Part shown: one piece after another, positions 18,430 to 27,207 of the stretch
Numbering within the stretch: position 1 is the first letter of the stretch
How the letters are laid out: each line of letters opens with the position of its first letter
DNA from: JAUUSJ01 sp051880475
GTDB lineage: Bacteria; Bacillota; Clostridia; Lachnospirales; Lachnospiraceae
DNA: 64,000 nt
Assembly: GCA_051880475.1 (NCBI GenBank)
Contig: JBJEOA010000049.1
Span: 1 to 64,000 of the forward strand
Direction of reading: 5' to 3'
Program-made: the position numbers and the translations under genes
Notes under the pieces: model-generated
Told to the model about the DNA's origin: nothing
Seen by the model: only the letters and a program-made list of their open reading frames with translations
Database searches by the model: none

Positions 18430-20388
18430 TTATTTCTCTGTCAAGATAGATAAAATTTTATTGCTTCTTGCGATAAATGCTGTCATCTGTTCAGGGGAGA
18501 GAGGTTTATTTGCTAAGAGAGCAAGGTCAAAGAGCTGCTCGCAAATAAGATTTACATTCTCACCTTCTTTATGATTTAGAACATACTGAACAAGATTATT
18601 ATTAGAGTTTAGAACTAATGTAAGGCTATTTGCTGCCATACCGAACATACTTGGGTCCATGCCAGCCATACCGTACATTTTCATCATCTCATCCATTCTT
18701 CTCGCTTCCTCAGAGAGTGTAATCATAGAAGAAGTATTTGCATCTTTTAATTTTTCTACTTTTATATTTAATTTATCATTATTTAATGCTTTTCTAAAAA
18801 TTTCTGTTAAAGCATCCGTTGTTTCTTTTTGTTCTTCTTCGCTCATTTCCTCTTTGAAGTTTTCAGATAAATCAGCGTCGATACGGAAGAACTTCACATC
18901 TTTATTGCTTGCCTCTAAGTGATTGATAAATGGAGAATCAATATTATGAGTTAGGTAGACTGCGTCAATTCCTTCTTTCTTAAACATATTGATATATTGA
19001 GACTGTACGGCTTCATCTGTCACATAGAAAACTTTATTCTCATAACTTTCCTTTCCAGCTTCTAAGTAGTCAGGTAAAGTTAAGTATTTATTATCAATAT
19101 TTTTAAATAAGATATAATCTTTCATCTTATCATTAAACTTTGTATCTTTTAGGCAGCCAAATTTAATAAATGGTCCAATATCATCCCAGTATTTTTCGTA
19201 GGATTCTCTGTCGTTTTTACACATTCCTGTGAGCTTATCAGCCACTTTCTTTGTGATATAGTCAGAGATTTTCTTTACAAATCCATCATTTTGAAGAGCA
19301 CTTCTTGAAACATTAAGTGGTAAATCAGGACAGTCAATAACACCCTTTAAGAGAAGTAAAAACTCAGGGATAACTTCTTTAATATTATCTGCGATAAATA
19401 CTTGGTTATTATAAAGCTTAATTGTTCCCTCAATAGAGTCATACTGTGTATCAATCTTAGGGAAGTAGAGGATACCTTTTAAGTTAAATGGATAGTCCAT
19501 ATTTAAGTGAATCCAAAATAGTGGCTCTTTAAAGTCCATAAATACTTTGCGGTAAAATTCTTTATATTCTTCCTCTGTGCAATCATTTGGTCTCTTATTC
19601 CAAAGTGGATTTGTATCATTTAATGGAGTTGGCTCTGCCTTTTTAGGCTCATCGTCGTCCTCTTCAAGTTCTACTTCATGCTCGTCAGAGGAGTCGTCTG
19701 TATTTTCTTCCATATCAATAACTTCTGGGATATCTTCCTTAGCTTCTTCCTCCTGTGTATCAGCGTTTGTGAGGTAAATTTCGATTGGCATGAAAGAACA
19801 GTATTTTTGAATCACTTCTCTTATACGGTACTCGTTAGCAAATTCTGTACTCTCGTCATTTAAGTAAAGAGTAATCTCAGTTCCTCTTACTGTACGGTCA
19901 GATTCCTCTAATGTATATTCTGTACCACCGTCACATTCCCAGTAGACAGCTTTTGCTCCGTCTCTGTAGGAAAGAGTGTCGATTGTTACTTTATCCGCAA
20001 CCATAAATGCAGAATAGAATCCAAGACCAAAATGGCCGATAATCTGGTCATCATTTGTCTTATCTTGATAATGCTCTAAAAATGCCTCAGCACCAGAAAA
20101 AGCAATCTGAGTGATATACTCAACAACCTCGTCTTCTGTAAGACCTAGACCATTGTCGATAAATTTAATTGTCTTATCTTCTGGACTTACAATGACATCA
20201 ATGCGATATTTTGTTCCCTCTGGAGCTTCGAATTCTCCTATCATATCTAATTTTTTCAATTTTGTGATAGCATCACATCCATTTGAGATTAATTCTCTCA
20301 CAAAAATATCGTGGTCAGAATAGAGCCACTTTTTAATAATTGGAAAAATATTGTCACTGTTAATGGATAAAGATCCTTGTTTTGCCAT
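18430..20388 (-). CDS. htpG: Molecular chaperone HtpG (Hsp90)
   Basis: Cytoplasmic ATP-dependent chaperone. The 652-residue protein has the GHKL ATPase domain with DNGLGL and GHFGLGFYSAFMV near the amino terminus, then the middle and dimerisation domains. An acidic insert rich in D and E (about residues 205-250) separates the ATPase and middle domains, as in eukaryotic Hsp90 and unlike the E. coli protein. The gene stands alone, ends at a shared terminator and has a CIRCE operator upstream. Confidence 0.96.
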   Translation of the reverse strand: MAKQGSLSINSDNIFPIIKKWLYSDHDIFVRELISNGCDAITKLKKLDMIGEFEAPEGTKYRIDVIVSPEDKTIKFIDNGLGLTEDEVVEYITQIAFSGAEAFLEHYQDKTNDDQIIGHFGLGFYSAFMVADKVTIDTLSYRDGAKAVYWECDGGTEYTLEESDRTVRGTEITLYLNDESTEFANEYRIREVIQKYCSFMPIEIYLTNADTQEEEAKEDIPEVIDMEENTDDSSDEHEVELEEDDDEPKKAEPTPLNDTNPLWNKRPNDCTEEEYKEFYRKVFMDFKEPLFWIHLNMDYPFNLKGILYFPKIDTQYDSIEGTIKLYNNQVFIADNIKEVIPEFLLLLKGVIDCPDLPLNVSRSALQNDGFVKKISDYITKKVADKLTGMCKNDRESYEKYWDDIGPFIKFGCLKDTKFNDKMKDYILFKNIDNKYLTLPDYLEAGKESYENKVFYVTDEAVQSQYINMFKKEGIDAVYLTHNIDSPFINHLEASNKDVKFFRIDADLSENFKEEMSEEEQKETTDALTEIFRKALNNDKLNIKVEKLKDANTSSMITLSEEARRMDEMMKMYGMAGMDPSMFGMAANSLTLVLNSNNNLVQYVLNHKEGENVNLICEQLFDLALLANKPLSPEQMTAFIARSNKILSILTEK

Positions 20389-20558
20389 AAAAATGCATCT
20401 CCTTTTTTTATAAAATATATACTGTTAAAAAAATATTTTTGCGATAGTTTAAAGTACAAATACTGTGTCGATTGCGAAACAAGGCAATCAATCTTTTCCT
20501 CATGGATATTTTTTACAGTCATGTCAGTTCACTAGGAAACTATCTTGCTCTAATTATT

Positions 20559-20587
20559 ATAATAATACGAAAGTTTTGGAATGTCAA
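20559..20587 (-). promoter_or_regulatory. Promoter of htpG
   Basis: On the minus strand, TTGACA (20587-20582), 17 bases and TATTAT (20564-20559) lie about 170 bases before the htpG start. The CIRCE repeat ends seven bases upstream of the -35 box. Confidence 0.65.
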
Positions 20588-20594
20588 GAGAAAA

Positions 20595-20621
20595 TTAGCA
20601 CTCATTTTAAAAGAGTGCTAA
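20595..20621. promoter_or_regulatory. CIRCE operator (HrcA binding site)
   Basis: A perfect match to the CIRCE consensus: TTAGCACTC, nine bases, GAGTGCTAA. HrcA binds this element to repress heat-shock genes, usually groESL and dnaK. Here it lies just upstream of the htpG promoter rather than between -10 and the start codon. Confidence 0.93.
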
Positions 20622-20723
20622 CAAAATTATAGAAACAACATATAATATAGAAAATATCTTACGAAAAACAAAAAATACTAGCTATTTTCCGCAAAATATG
20701 ATAAAGTTGCAACTGTACGAGTG

Positions 20724-20875
20724 CTTGACATTGCAGGTATTTGTATAGAGAAAGTCCAATTATTCATATTTATTTGGTTTCATTAGGCAAATTCTGAGAT
20801 AAATTTGAGTAAGCCTAATTTGATTCGCTGCATTAGAGACTTTCATAACAAAGTGTTTTTTAGAGAAAAGAAAGA
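20724..20875 (+). ncRNA. Candidate structured leader upstream of the GT2 gene
   Basis: After a TTGACA at 20725-20730 there is nested pairing: outer GAAAGTC (20750-20756) with GACTTTC (20838-20844); inner ATTAGGC (20782-20788) with GCCTAAT (20813-20819); innermost CAAATT/AATTTG around an eight-base loop. It matches no riboswitch I can name. The rest of the 20389-20884 gap holds the htpG promoter and CIRCE. Confidence 0.35.
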
Positions 20876-20884
20876 GTGAATTTT

Positions 20885-21907
20885 ATGAAATTATTATCCA
20901 TTGCGATTCCATGTTATAATTCAGAAAATTATATGAGAAAATGCATAGAGTCATTATTACCTGGAGGAGAGGACGTTGAGATTTTAATTATTAACGATGG
21001 CTCTGTTGACAGTACGGCTGAAATTGCCGAGGAGTATGTAAAAAAATATCCAAGAATCGTTCGAGCAATTCACAAAGAAAATGGTGGACATGGCTCAGCG
21101 GTAAATACAGGAATTGAGAATGCTACAGGATTATATTTTAAAGTTGTAGATTCTGACGACTGGGTAGATGAGAAGGCATATAAGGAGATACTAGATACAT
21201 TAACAGAACTAGCTTCTGAGCAGAATGTAGATATGTTTATCAGCAATTTTGTCTACGAAAAGCAGGGAGCAAGACATAAAAAGGTAATGAGCTATCGAAG
21301 CGCATTCCCACAAAATCGTATTTTTACGTGGAATGACATTCGATTTTTGCGAAAAGGGCAGTATATTTTAATGCATTCTGTTATCTACAGAACAAAATTA
21401 TTAAAACAATGTGGTCTAAAACTTCCAGAACATACTTTTTATGTAGATAATATTTTTGTATATTATCCATTGCCTTATGTAAAGACAATGTACTATAAAA
21501 ATGTAAATTTTTATCGCTATTTTATCGGAAGAGATGACCAGTCGGTTCATGAATCGGTTATGATTAAGAGAATTGACCAGCAGCTTCGAGTAAATAATAT
21601 TATGATTGATTCCTATAAATTATCGGATCAATCCGTTATTAAAAATAAGAAGCTTCGTCATTATATGAGAAATTATTTAGAGATTATTATGGTAGTTTCT
21701 TCTATTATGTTGATTCGTTCTGGAACAGAGGAGAATCTAGAGAAAAAGTACCAGCTTTGGAATTATTTGAAAAAGAAAGATAGTAATACGTATTATCATT
21801 TGAAATGGAGTGTTCTTGGAAGAACGATGAATCTTCCGGGAAGAGGGGGAAGAAAAATTTCAGAGATGGCGTATAAACTCGCGCAGAGATTTGTCGGTTT
21901 TAATTAG
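20885..21907 (+). CDS. Family 2 glycosyltransferase
   Basis: GT-A fold enzyme with SIAIPCYN at the start, a GGHGSAVNTG loop and VDSDDW as the metal/nucleotide-sugar site, then a carboxy-terminal basic segment. About 340 residues. The frame also offers a GTG at 20876; the ATG at 20885 gives the usual family start, and neither has a strong ribosome site, so the start is uncertain by three codons. It is a lone gene ending in its own terminator. Sugar and acceptor are unknown. Confidence 0.82.
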   Translation: MKLLSIAIPCYNSENYMRKCIESLLPGGEDVEILIINDGSVDSTAEIAEEYVKKYPRIVRAIHKENGGHGSAVNTGIENATGLYFKVVDSDDWVDEKAYKEILDTLTELASEQNVDMFISNFVYEKQGARHKKVMSYRSAFPQNRIFTWNDIRFLRKGQYILMHSVIYRTKLLKQCGLKLPEHTFYVDNIFVYYPLPYVKTMYYKNVNFYRYFIGRDDQSVHESVMIKRIDQQLRVNNIMIDSYKLSDQSVIKNKKLRHYMRNYLEIIMVVSSIMLIRSGTEENLEKKYQLWNYLKKKDSNTYYHLKWSVLGRTMNLPGRGGRKISEMAYKLAQRFVGFN

Positions 21908-21922
21908 AAATTATTATTTTTC

Positions 21923-21964
21923 AAAAAGAGATTTATGTAAAATTTAGCGTGAATCTCTTTTTTG
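21923..21964 (+). terminator. Terminator after the GT2 gene
   Basis: AAAAAGAGATT and AATCTCTTTTTT pair around an 18-base loop, ending in a run of Ts. Confidence 0.8.
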
Positions 21965-22001
21965 TATGAGTTTTATTATTATAGAAACAAAAGGAGAAAA
22001 G

Positions 22002-22934
22002 ATGAGTATAGAAATCGTATTTCAGCAAATGATAGTAATTTTTATTATGGTTTTGATTGGCTATTATTTATATAGAACATCAAAACTAGATGAACATTCT
22101 TCTAAGCATATTTCGGCAATTGTATCGAATGTATGTAATCCAGTTGTTATTGTTAATGCGGCATTAACAAATACAATAGAGATAGGGATACAAGAGTTTT
22201 TCTCAGGAATAGTAGTCTCTTTTAGCCTATATATTGTATTAATTTTGATTAGTTTTATTATTCCTAAACTTTTGCGGGTAGAAAAAGGAACAGAGTTTGC
22301 CTATCAAATGATGGCAATTTACGCAAATACGGGATTTATCGGAATTCCACTTGTATCGGCGATACTCCCAGATGCGTTATTTTATGTGACTCTAAATAAT
22401 ATCGCATATAATATCTTTTTCTATACGCACGGAGTTTTTGTTATAGAGAAAGCCGCATCTGAGAAAAAAACAGGACAAAAGCAGAGTTTCTTAAAGAGCT
22501 TTATCAATATGGGAACGGTATCTGGCGTGATAGCCCTATTCCTATATATTTTTCCAGCCGATGTACCAACCGTGTTAGATGAAACATTCCACTATGTGGG
22601 AAGGTCTACTACATTTTTGTCGATGCTTGTGATGGGAGTCGCTCTTGGTAAAATGGGAATGAAAAATTTATTTATACGAAAAAAAGTGGTATATATATTT
22701 ATGTTCATCCGATTATTAGTGATTCCGATAGGATTAACTTTGATAATGAAGCTATTTTTTGATAACGAACTATTGGTAGGAGCGAACGCTTTTATGTTGG
22801 CAGTTCCAGCGGGAAATATGCCTCTTATTATCGCACAGCAAAATGATATGGATACAGAGATTTTATCTAGGGGAATTATTTTAAGTACCATTTTTTCTAT
22901 TATTACGATTCCGATTGTGACATTAGTTTTATAA
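22002..22934 (+). CDS. AEC-family transporter (auxin efflux carrier/malonate-type)
   Basis: A membrane carrier of about 310 residues with roughly ten helices in two halves. The family contains proteins related to plant PIN carriers and bacterial MdcF-type malonate/malate permeases. AAAGGAG before the ATG at 22002 sets the start, although the frame opens at 21966. It stands alone between a terminator and the subtilase gene. The substrate is probably a small organic acid; the neighbours do not narrow it. Confidence 0.8.
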   Translation: MSIEIVFQQMIVIFIMVLIGYYLYRTSKLDEHSSKHISAIVSNVCNPVVIVNAALTNTIEIGIQEFFSGIVVSFSLYIVLILISFIIPKLLRVEKGTEFAYQMMAIYANTGFIGIPLVSAILPDALFYVTLNNIAYNIFFYTHGVFVIEKAASEKKTGQKQSFLKSFINMGTVSGVIALFLYIFPADVPTVLDETFHYVGRSTTFLSMLVMGVALGKMGMKNLFIRKKVVYIFMFIRLLVIPIGLTLIMKLFFDNELLVGANAFMLAVPAGNMPLIIAQQNDMDTEILSRGIILSTIFSIITIPIVTLVL

Positions 22935-23079
22935 AAAATGAAAAGTGGTGAAACAAGTCGAAAAAGAATGATGGATTTCTATGCAAAAAAGATATATAAT
23001 AAAAATATAATATATACTGTGATAAAATGATAAGCCTGCTTTTGCAGACAACTTCAAAGGAAAGAGAGGAGGAATTAGG

Positions 23080-25731
23080 ATGAAAAAAAATTTTTTGGAG
23101 CAGATTTTGGCAATAATGGTTGCGATGATGATTGTTTTTTCATCGACTATGGGACAGACTCTATCAGCAGAGGTTCCAGCGATTTTAACGGAGGAGACAG
23201 CAAAAGAGAGCGATGAGACTATTGGATTAGAAGAAAAAGAAAATTCAATATTACAAGAAGATACCTCCCTAGAAAATGTGGATGAAGCAATACTAGAAAA
23301 TACAATGGAAAAAAATCTAGAGCAGACACAACAAGAAATTTCTCTAGAGAAGAAAGAAGATATTGAAAAGGAAGATAACCTAGAACAAATAGAGCAAGAA
23401 GAGATAAACCAAGAACAGATAAACGAGTTAGAAACTAAAGAAGAGGTAATCAAGGAAAATGAGCCAAAAATCCAAGAAGAAATAGAGGATTTTGATGAGA
23501 ATAACGTGGAAATAGGGGAAGACGAGATTGCCGTTGGAAAAACAAAGGTTATTCAGGCGTTTGATTATGAGCAGTATTATGAAGAAAATCTAAAATTAGT
23601 CAAGCAGTATAATCCTTCTGCTTATTCGGATAGTAAATATGCTCTAAAGCGTATTATCGGAAAAATGAATCAAGAAGTAAATCTCCAAAATTATGGGGCG
23701 AGTATTCTTGTTCTTGGACCAGATAATAGTTTTATTTTACAATTTGATACAGAGGAGATGACGGAGCAAGCTTTCTTATCCCTTAGTCAGTTAGAACAAT
23801 TAAAATATTGTGAGCTTGATATGGCGATGCCTGAGGTTGAGCCAGTAGAGGAGATGGATTCTATAGCGGCGAACGATACAAATTGGAATATAGAATTATT
23901 AGAGATAAATAAATATAAAGACTATGTAAAACAAAAAGTGGGAAGTAAAAGCATTACTGTCTGTGTTTTAGATACTGGAACAGAGGCAACTCATCCTAAG
24001 TTATCAAACAGAATACTCAAAGGGGTAAAGGGAGCAATCTATACAGATAAGGATGGACATGGAACCCATGTAACTGGAATCGTAGCAAAATGTACGGAAG
24101 GGTTAAACGTGAAAATTCTTCCGATTGAAGGAATTGGGGCTTGGAGTTTAGCATCAAATGGAACAAAATTAGCTGTGAGTAAAGGGGCAAAAGTTATCAA
24201 TATGAGTTTTGGTACCTCGTATGGGACGGGAACACCTGTGAATGTAGGATGCTATGAAGAATTTCATGATGCGATTGAGATGGCTGTAAATGCAGGAGTT
24301 AGTATTGTTACCGCGGCGGGAAATCACGGAGATTGTAAAAAGCCGATAGAAGATTATTATGAATGTCCACCACATTTTGGGGTAAAAGACGGTGTAATTA
24401 CAGTTGCAAATGTGGATAGAAACGAAAAAAGAGCTTGGGATTCTGGATATGGAAAAGCTGTGGATGTTGCGGCACCAGGTACTGAAATTTATAGTACATA
24501 CTTAAATGGTGGAAATGCGTATATGAGTGGAACTTCCATGGCGGCACCTCATATTACGGCGATTGTGGCGATGATGCGTCTTTTAAATCCAGATAAGACA
24601 CCACAGGAGATAGAAAATTTATTGAAATCTTACTGTAAAGATAAGGGAACAAAGGGCAGAGATGACTATTATGGACAGGGAATCCCTAAGATGAGCCGAG
24701 CAATTATTGCTGAAGAAGAACTAAATAAAAAGCATGTATGGAGTGAAAAATATACAGTAGATAAGGCGGCATCTTGTACCGAGTCGGGTACAGAGAGTAT
24801 TCATTGTGTAGATTGTGGCATGATAAAACCGGGAAGCACAAGAACAATAAATGCCTTAGGACATGATAAAACTACTACCGTTGTAAAAGCTACTTTGACA
24901 AAATCAGGAAGTAAAGTAACAAAATGTAAGAGATGCTCTTATAATAGCAAAAAAACGATTTATTATCCTAAGACGATTAAATTAGAGAGAACAATTTATC
25001 AGTATACGGGAAATCCAAAGAGACCAGCTGTTATAGTGAAGGATTCAAAAGGAAAAACTATAGATGCTAGTAATTATACTGTAAAATATGAAGGAAAGAG
25101 AAGAGAAATTGGAATTCATAAAGTGACAATTCAGTTTATAGGAAATTACTATACGGGAACGGTCACAAAAACATTTGAAATTGCCGATTTAAGACCAAAT
25201 CAAAATATTAGTGCAAGTAACTATGAGAAAGTATATAAAGATAAACCATTTAAAATAAACGCTGTTTTAACAAGTGGAGATGGAGTTTTATCTTTTCAAT
25301 CTAGTGATACGAATGTCGCAGTTGTTGATTCGAGTGGAAAAGTGACCATAAACAAAATGGGAAAGGCTACGATTACAATTACAGCATCTGAGACGGCAAA
25401 GTACAAAGAAACGACAAAAAATATTACGATTACGGTTGTGCCAAAACAATTACAAATTGTAAGCTTAAAAAATTCAACGTCAAAAGCAATCAAGGCATCG
25501 TGGTCAAAGGATAGCACTGTAACTGGATATGTACTGCAATATGCGACAAATAGTAGTTTTAAAAATGGAAAATCCATATATATTAATACCAATACGACAA
25601 CTACAAAGACAATAGGGCAGTTGAAAAAAGGAACGAGATATTATATTCGTATTCGCTCTTATAAGAGTATAAATAAAGAAAAATATTATTCGAAATGGAG
25701 TTCTGCGCGTTATATTCTGATTAAAAAATAA
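23080..25731 (+). CDS. Secreted subtilisin-like serine protease (S8) with cysteine-motif and Ig-like/Fn3 modules
   Basis: An 883-residue exported protease. A signal peptide (1-30) leads to a glutamate-rich low-complexity stretch (about 35-155), a propeptide-like region, and the subtilase domain with D298 (VLDTG), H327 (DGHGTH) and S486 (SGTSMAAPH). The carboxy half carries a cysteine module (CTESG...CVDCG and CKRC, about 565-625), a bacterial Ig-like Big_2 domain (about 705-790) and a fibronectin type III domain (about 795-883). GGAGGAATTAGG precedes the ATG. I see no LPXTG anchor, so it is probably released or held through the repeats. Confidence 0.92.
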   Translation: MKKNFLEQILAIMVAMMIVFSSTMGQTLSAEVPAILTEETAKESDETIGLEEKENSILQEDTSLENVDEAILENTMEKNLEQTQQEISLEKKEDIEKEDNLEQIEQEEINQEQINELETKEEVIKENEPKIQEEIEDFDENNVEIGEDEIAVGKTKVIQAFDYEQYYEENLKLVKQYNPSAYSDSKYALKRIIGKMNQEVNLQNYGASILVLGPDNSFILQFDTEEMTEQAFLSLSQLEQLKYCELDMAMPEVEPVEEMDSIAANDTNWNIELLEINKYKDYVKQKVGSKSITVCVLDTGTEATHPKLSNRILKGVKGAIYTDKDGHGTHVTGIVAKCTEGLNVKILPIEGIGAWSLASNGTKLAVSKGAKVINMSFGTSYGTGTPVNVGCYEEFHDAIEMAVNAGVSIVTAAGNHGDCKKPIEDYYECPPHFGVKDGVITVANVDRNEKRAWDSGYGKAVDVAAPGTEIYSTYLNGGNAYMSGTSMAAPHITAIVAMMRLLNPDKTPQEIENLLKSYCKDKGTKGRDDYYGQGIPKMSRAIIAEEELNKKHVWSEKYTVDKAASCTESGTESIHCVDCGMIKPGSTRTINALGHDKTTTVVKATLTKSGSKVTKCKRCSYNSKKTIYYPKTIKLERTIYQYTGNPKRPAVIVKDSKGKTIDASNYTVKYEGKRREIGIHKVTIQFIGNYYTGTVTKTFEIADLRPNQNISASNYEKVYKDKPFKINAVLTSGDGVLSFQSSDTNVAVVDSSGKVTINKMGKATITITASETAKYKETTKNITITVVPKQLQIVSLKNSTSKAIKASWSKDSTVTGYVLQYATNSSFKNGKSIYINTNTTTTKTIGQLKKGTRYYIRIRSYKSINKEKYYSKWSSARYILIKK

Positions 25732-25806
25732 AAAAAAGAGAGAGGATATATAATAGGATAGTTGACGGAGAAGAGAAAATACTTATAAGAATGTGAGGAA
25801 AAAAGA

Positions 25807-26106
25807 ATGGAACATTTGACACAGCAAGAAGTGATGAGATTAGTTTACAAAATAAATGGAGAACTAAAACTTACTTCTGAGGAGGAGGAGAGATTATCTC
25901 ATACATTAGAGTGTGAGATGTGTGAAAAACAGATTGCACAATGTCTTGAAATTTTAAAATTTATGCAGCCAAGCTATGTACAAAATTTTGTCAGCAATAT
26001 CGGTGGAAAAAAGCAAGAGTTTTGCGAAGACGACGAGGAATTTGATGAGTTTGACGAGGAAATGGCAGAGTATAAAGCTGATTTTGGAGAAGACTCAAAA
26101 ATGTGA
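25807..26106 (+). CDS. Small zf-HC2-like cytosolic protein with acidic tail
   Basis: 99 residues. Residues 8-50 fit the anti-sigma zinc-finger (ZAS/zf-HC2) pattern: a hydrophobic helix, GELKLTSEEEERL, then H-x3-C-x2-C (HTLECEMC). Unlike typical anti-sigma factors there is no transmembrane helix and no sigma factor gene beside it. The tail (about 70-99) is strongly acidic (EDDEEFDEFDEE). GTGAGGAAAAAAGA precedes the ATG. It lies 75 bases behind the subtilase gene and may share its transcript. A role as a sigma or regulator partner is inference. Confidence 0.6.
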   Translation: MEHLTQQEVMRLVYKINGELKLTSEEEERLSHTLECEMCEKQIAQCLEILKFMQPSYVQNFVSNIGGKKQEFCEDDEEFDEFDEEMAEYKADFGEDSKM

Positions 26107-26177
26107 GGGCTATGCTGTGTATGGGTCAATTGTAAGTGAATTTTTTCTAGAGGATAGAAAAAAATAAAGTAAAAATG

Positions 26178-26226
26178 AGCTTGTATTATGATTAATTTTT
26201 TTAATAGTGATACAAGCTTTTATTAA
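26178..26226 (+). terminator. Terminator after the zf-HC2-like gene
   Basis: AGCTTGTAT (26178-26186) pairs with ATACAAGCT (26210-26218), with further inner ATTA/TAAT pairing, followed by TTTATTAATATT. Confidence 0.65.
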
Positions 26227-26297
26227 TATTATTAGAAAATAGATACAATTATGTGGTGTTTTCTCAAATTTTAAGACAATTAGACATAATTGTATAG

Positions 26298-26326
26298 TTG
26301 ACACAGAAAATTTTATATGATATTAT
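26298..26326 (+). promoter_or_regulatory. Urease operon promoter
   Basis: TTGACA (26298-26303), exactly 17 bases, then TATTAT (26321-26326). Predicted transcription start near 26333, 133 bases before ureA. Confidence 0.75.
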
Positions 26327-26356
26327 ACGACTAGTTTTAAGAGATAGAACGACGAG

Positions 26357-26398
26357 GGTGTCAGTACCATATGGTATTGGCACCTTTTCTTTTTTCTA
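26357..26398 (+). promoter_or_regulatory. Attenuator-like terminator hairpin in the urease leader
   Basis: GGTGTCAGTACC and GGTATTGGCACC form a 12-pair stem (two G-U pairs) with a four-base loop, followed by TTTTCTTTTTT. It begins only about 25 bases after the predicted urease transcription start and about 70 bases before ureA, so transcription of the operon must read through it. Confidence 0.7.
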
Positions 26399-26465
26399 AC
26401 TTTATATAAAACGGTATGATAACTTGAGATAATAATAAGATTTTTTTTAAGAATGGAGGAAAAAT

Positions 26466-26768
26466 ATGCGCCTAAATCCAAAGGAACAAGAAAAATTATT
26501 ACTTCATATGGCAGGTAATCTCGCAAAAGAGAGAATGGAGAGAGGACTAAAATTAAACTATGTGGAGTCAGTTGCCTATATTAGTTCTGAATTATTAGAG
26601 CTTGCAAGAGATGGAAAGGAAGTAGTTGAGCTTATGCAGCTTGGAACAAAGTTGCTTACAAGAGAGCAGGTTATGGATGGTGTGGCAGATATGGTACATG
26701 AAGTACAGGTGGAGGCTACTTTTCCAGATGGAACAAAATTAGTGACAGTACATAATCCAATCCAATAA
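26466..26768 (+). CDS. ureA: Urease subunit gamma
   Basis: Smallest structural subunit of the nickel urease, which hydrolyses urea to ammonia and carbamate in the cytoplasm. At exactly 100 residues it is full length; family motifs LNPKEQEKLLLHMAG at the start and FPDGTKLVTVHNPI at the end are intact. A GGAGGAAAAAT ribosome site precedes the ATG. It is the first gene of the operon and follows the attenuator-like leader. Confidence 0.97.
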   Translation: MRLNPKEQEKLLLHMAGNLAKERMERGLKLNYVESVAYISSELLELARDGKEVVELMQLGTKLLTREQVMDGVADMVHEVQVEATFPDGTKLVTVHNPIQ

Positions 26769-26786
26769 GAAGGAGGCGTAGATAGG

Positions 26787-27146
26787 ATGAAAATCGGAGA
26801 AATCATTCCAGCAGATAGAGAGATTATTTTAAATGAGGGAAAAGAGGAAAAGAAAATAGTAGTTTCTAATATTGGAGACAGACCAGTACAGGTTGGTTCT
26901 CACTATCATTTTTTTGAGGTAAATAAATGCCTAAAATTTGACAGAAAAGAGGCATATGGTTTCCATCTCGATATTCCATCGGGTACATCTGTTCGTTTTG
27001 AGCCAGGTGAGGAGAAGGAAGTTGCATTGGTTGCTCTTGGAGGGAAAAAGCGCGTCTTTGGATTAAACGATTTAACTTGCGGTATGGCATGTGAAAAGAC
27101 GGTTAAAATTGCGATGGATAGGGCATCCAAAAAAGATTTTCTTTAG
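26787..27146 (+). CDS. ureB: Urease subunit beta
   Basis: A 119-residue structural subunit that helps shape the flap over the urease active site. The family signature is complete: GEIIPADREI, then the NIGDRPVQVGSHYHFFEVN block, GYHLDIPSGTSVRFEPGE-type segment (here GFHLDIPSG) and a GL/N-rich end. AGGAGG lies ahead of the ATG. It is separate from ureA, unlike the fused form in Helicobacter. Confidence 0.97.
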   Translation: MKIGEIIPADREIILNEGKEEKKIVVSNIGDRPVQVGSHYHFFEVNKCLKFDRKEAYGFHLDIPSGTSVRFEPGEEKEVALVALGGKKRVFGLNDLTCGMACEKTVKIAMDRASKKDFL

Positions 27147-27207
27147 AAAAATAGAAATAGAGTGATTTGGAAAATAAAAAGAAGAATAATTTAGGAGGGA
27201 AACATAT

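Noticed and set aside
22929..23453. 174-codon serine/cysteine-rich antisense frame
   Set aside because: It mirrors the glutamate-rich region of the subtilase; GAA/GAG repeats read backwards give serine- and cysteine-rich frames.
26341..26400. Urease leader as a known riboswitch (glutamine, guanidine, NiCo)
   Set aside because: None of the conserved loop motifs of these classes is present; only a promoter and terminator hairpin can be supported.
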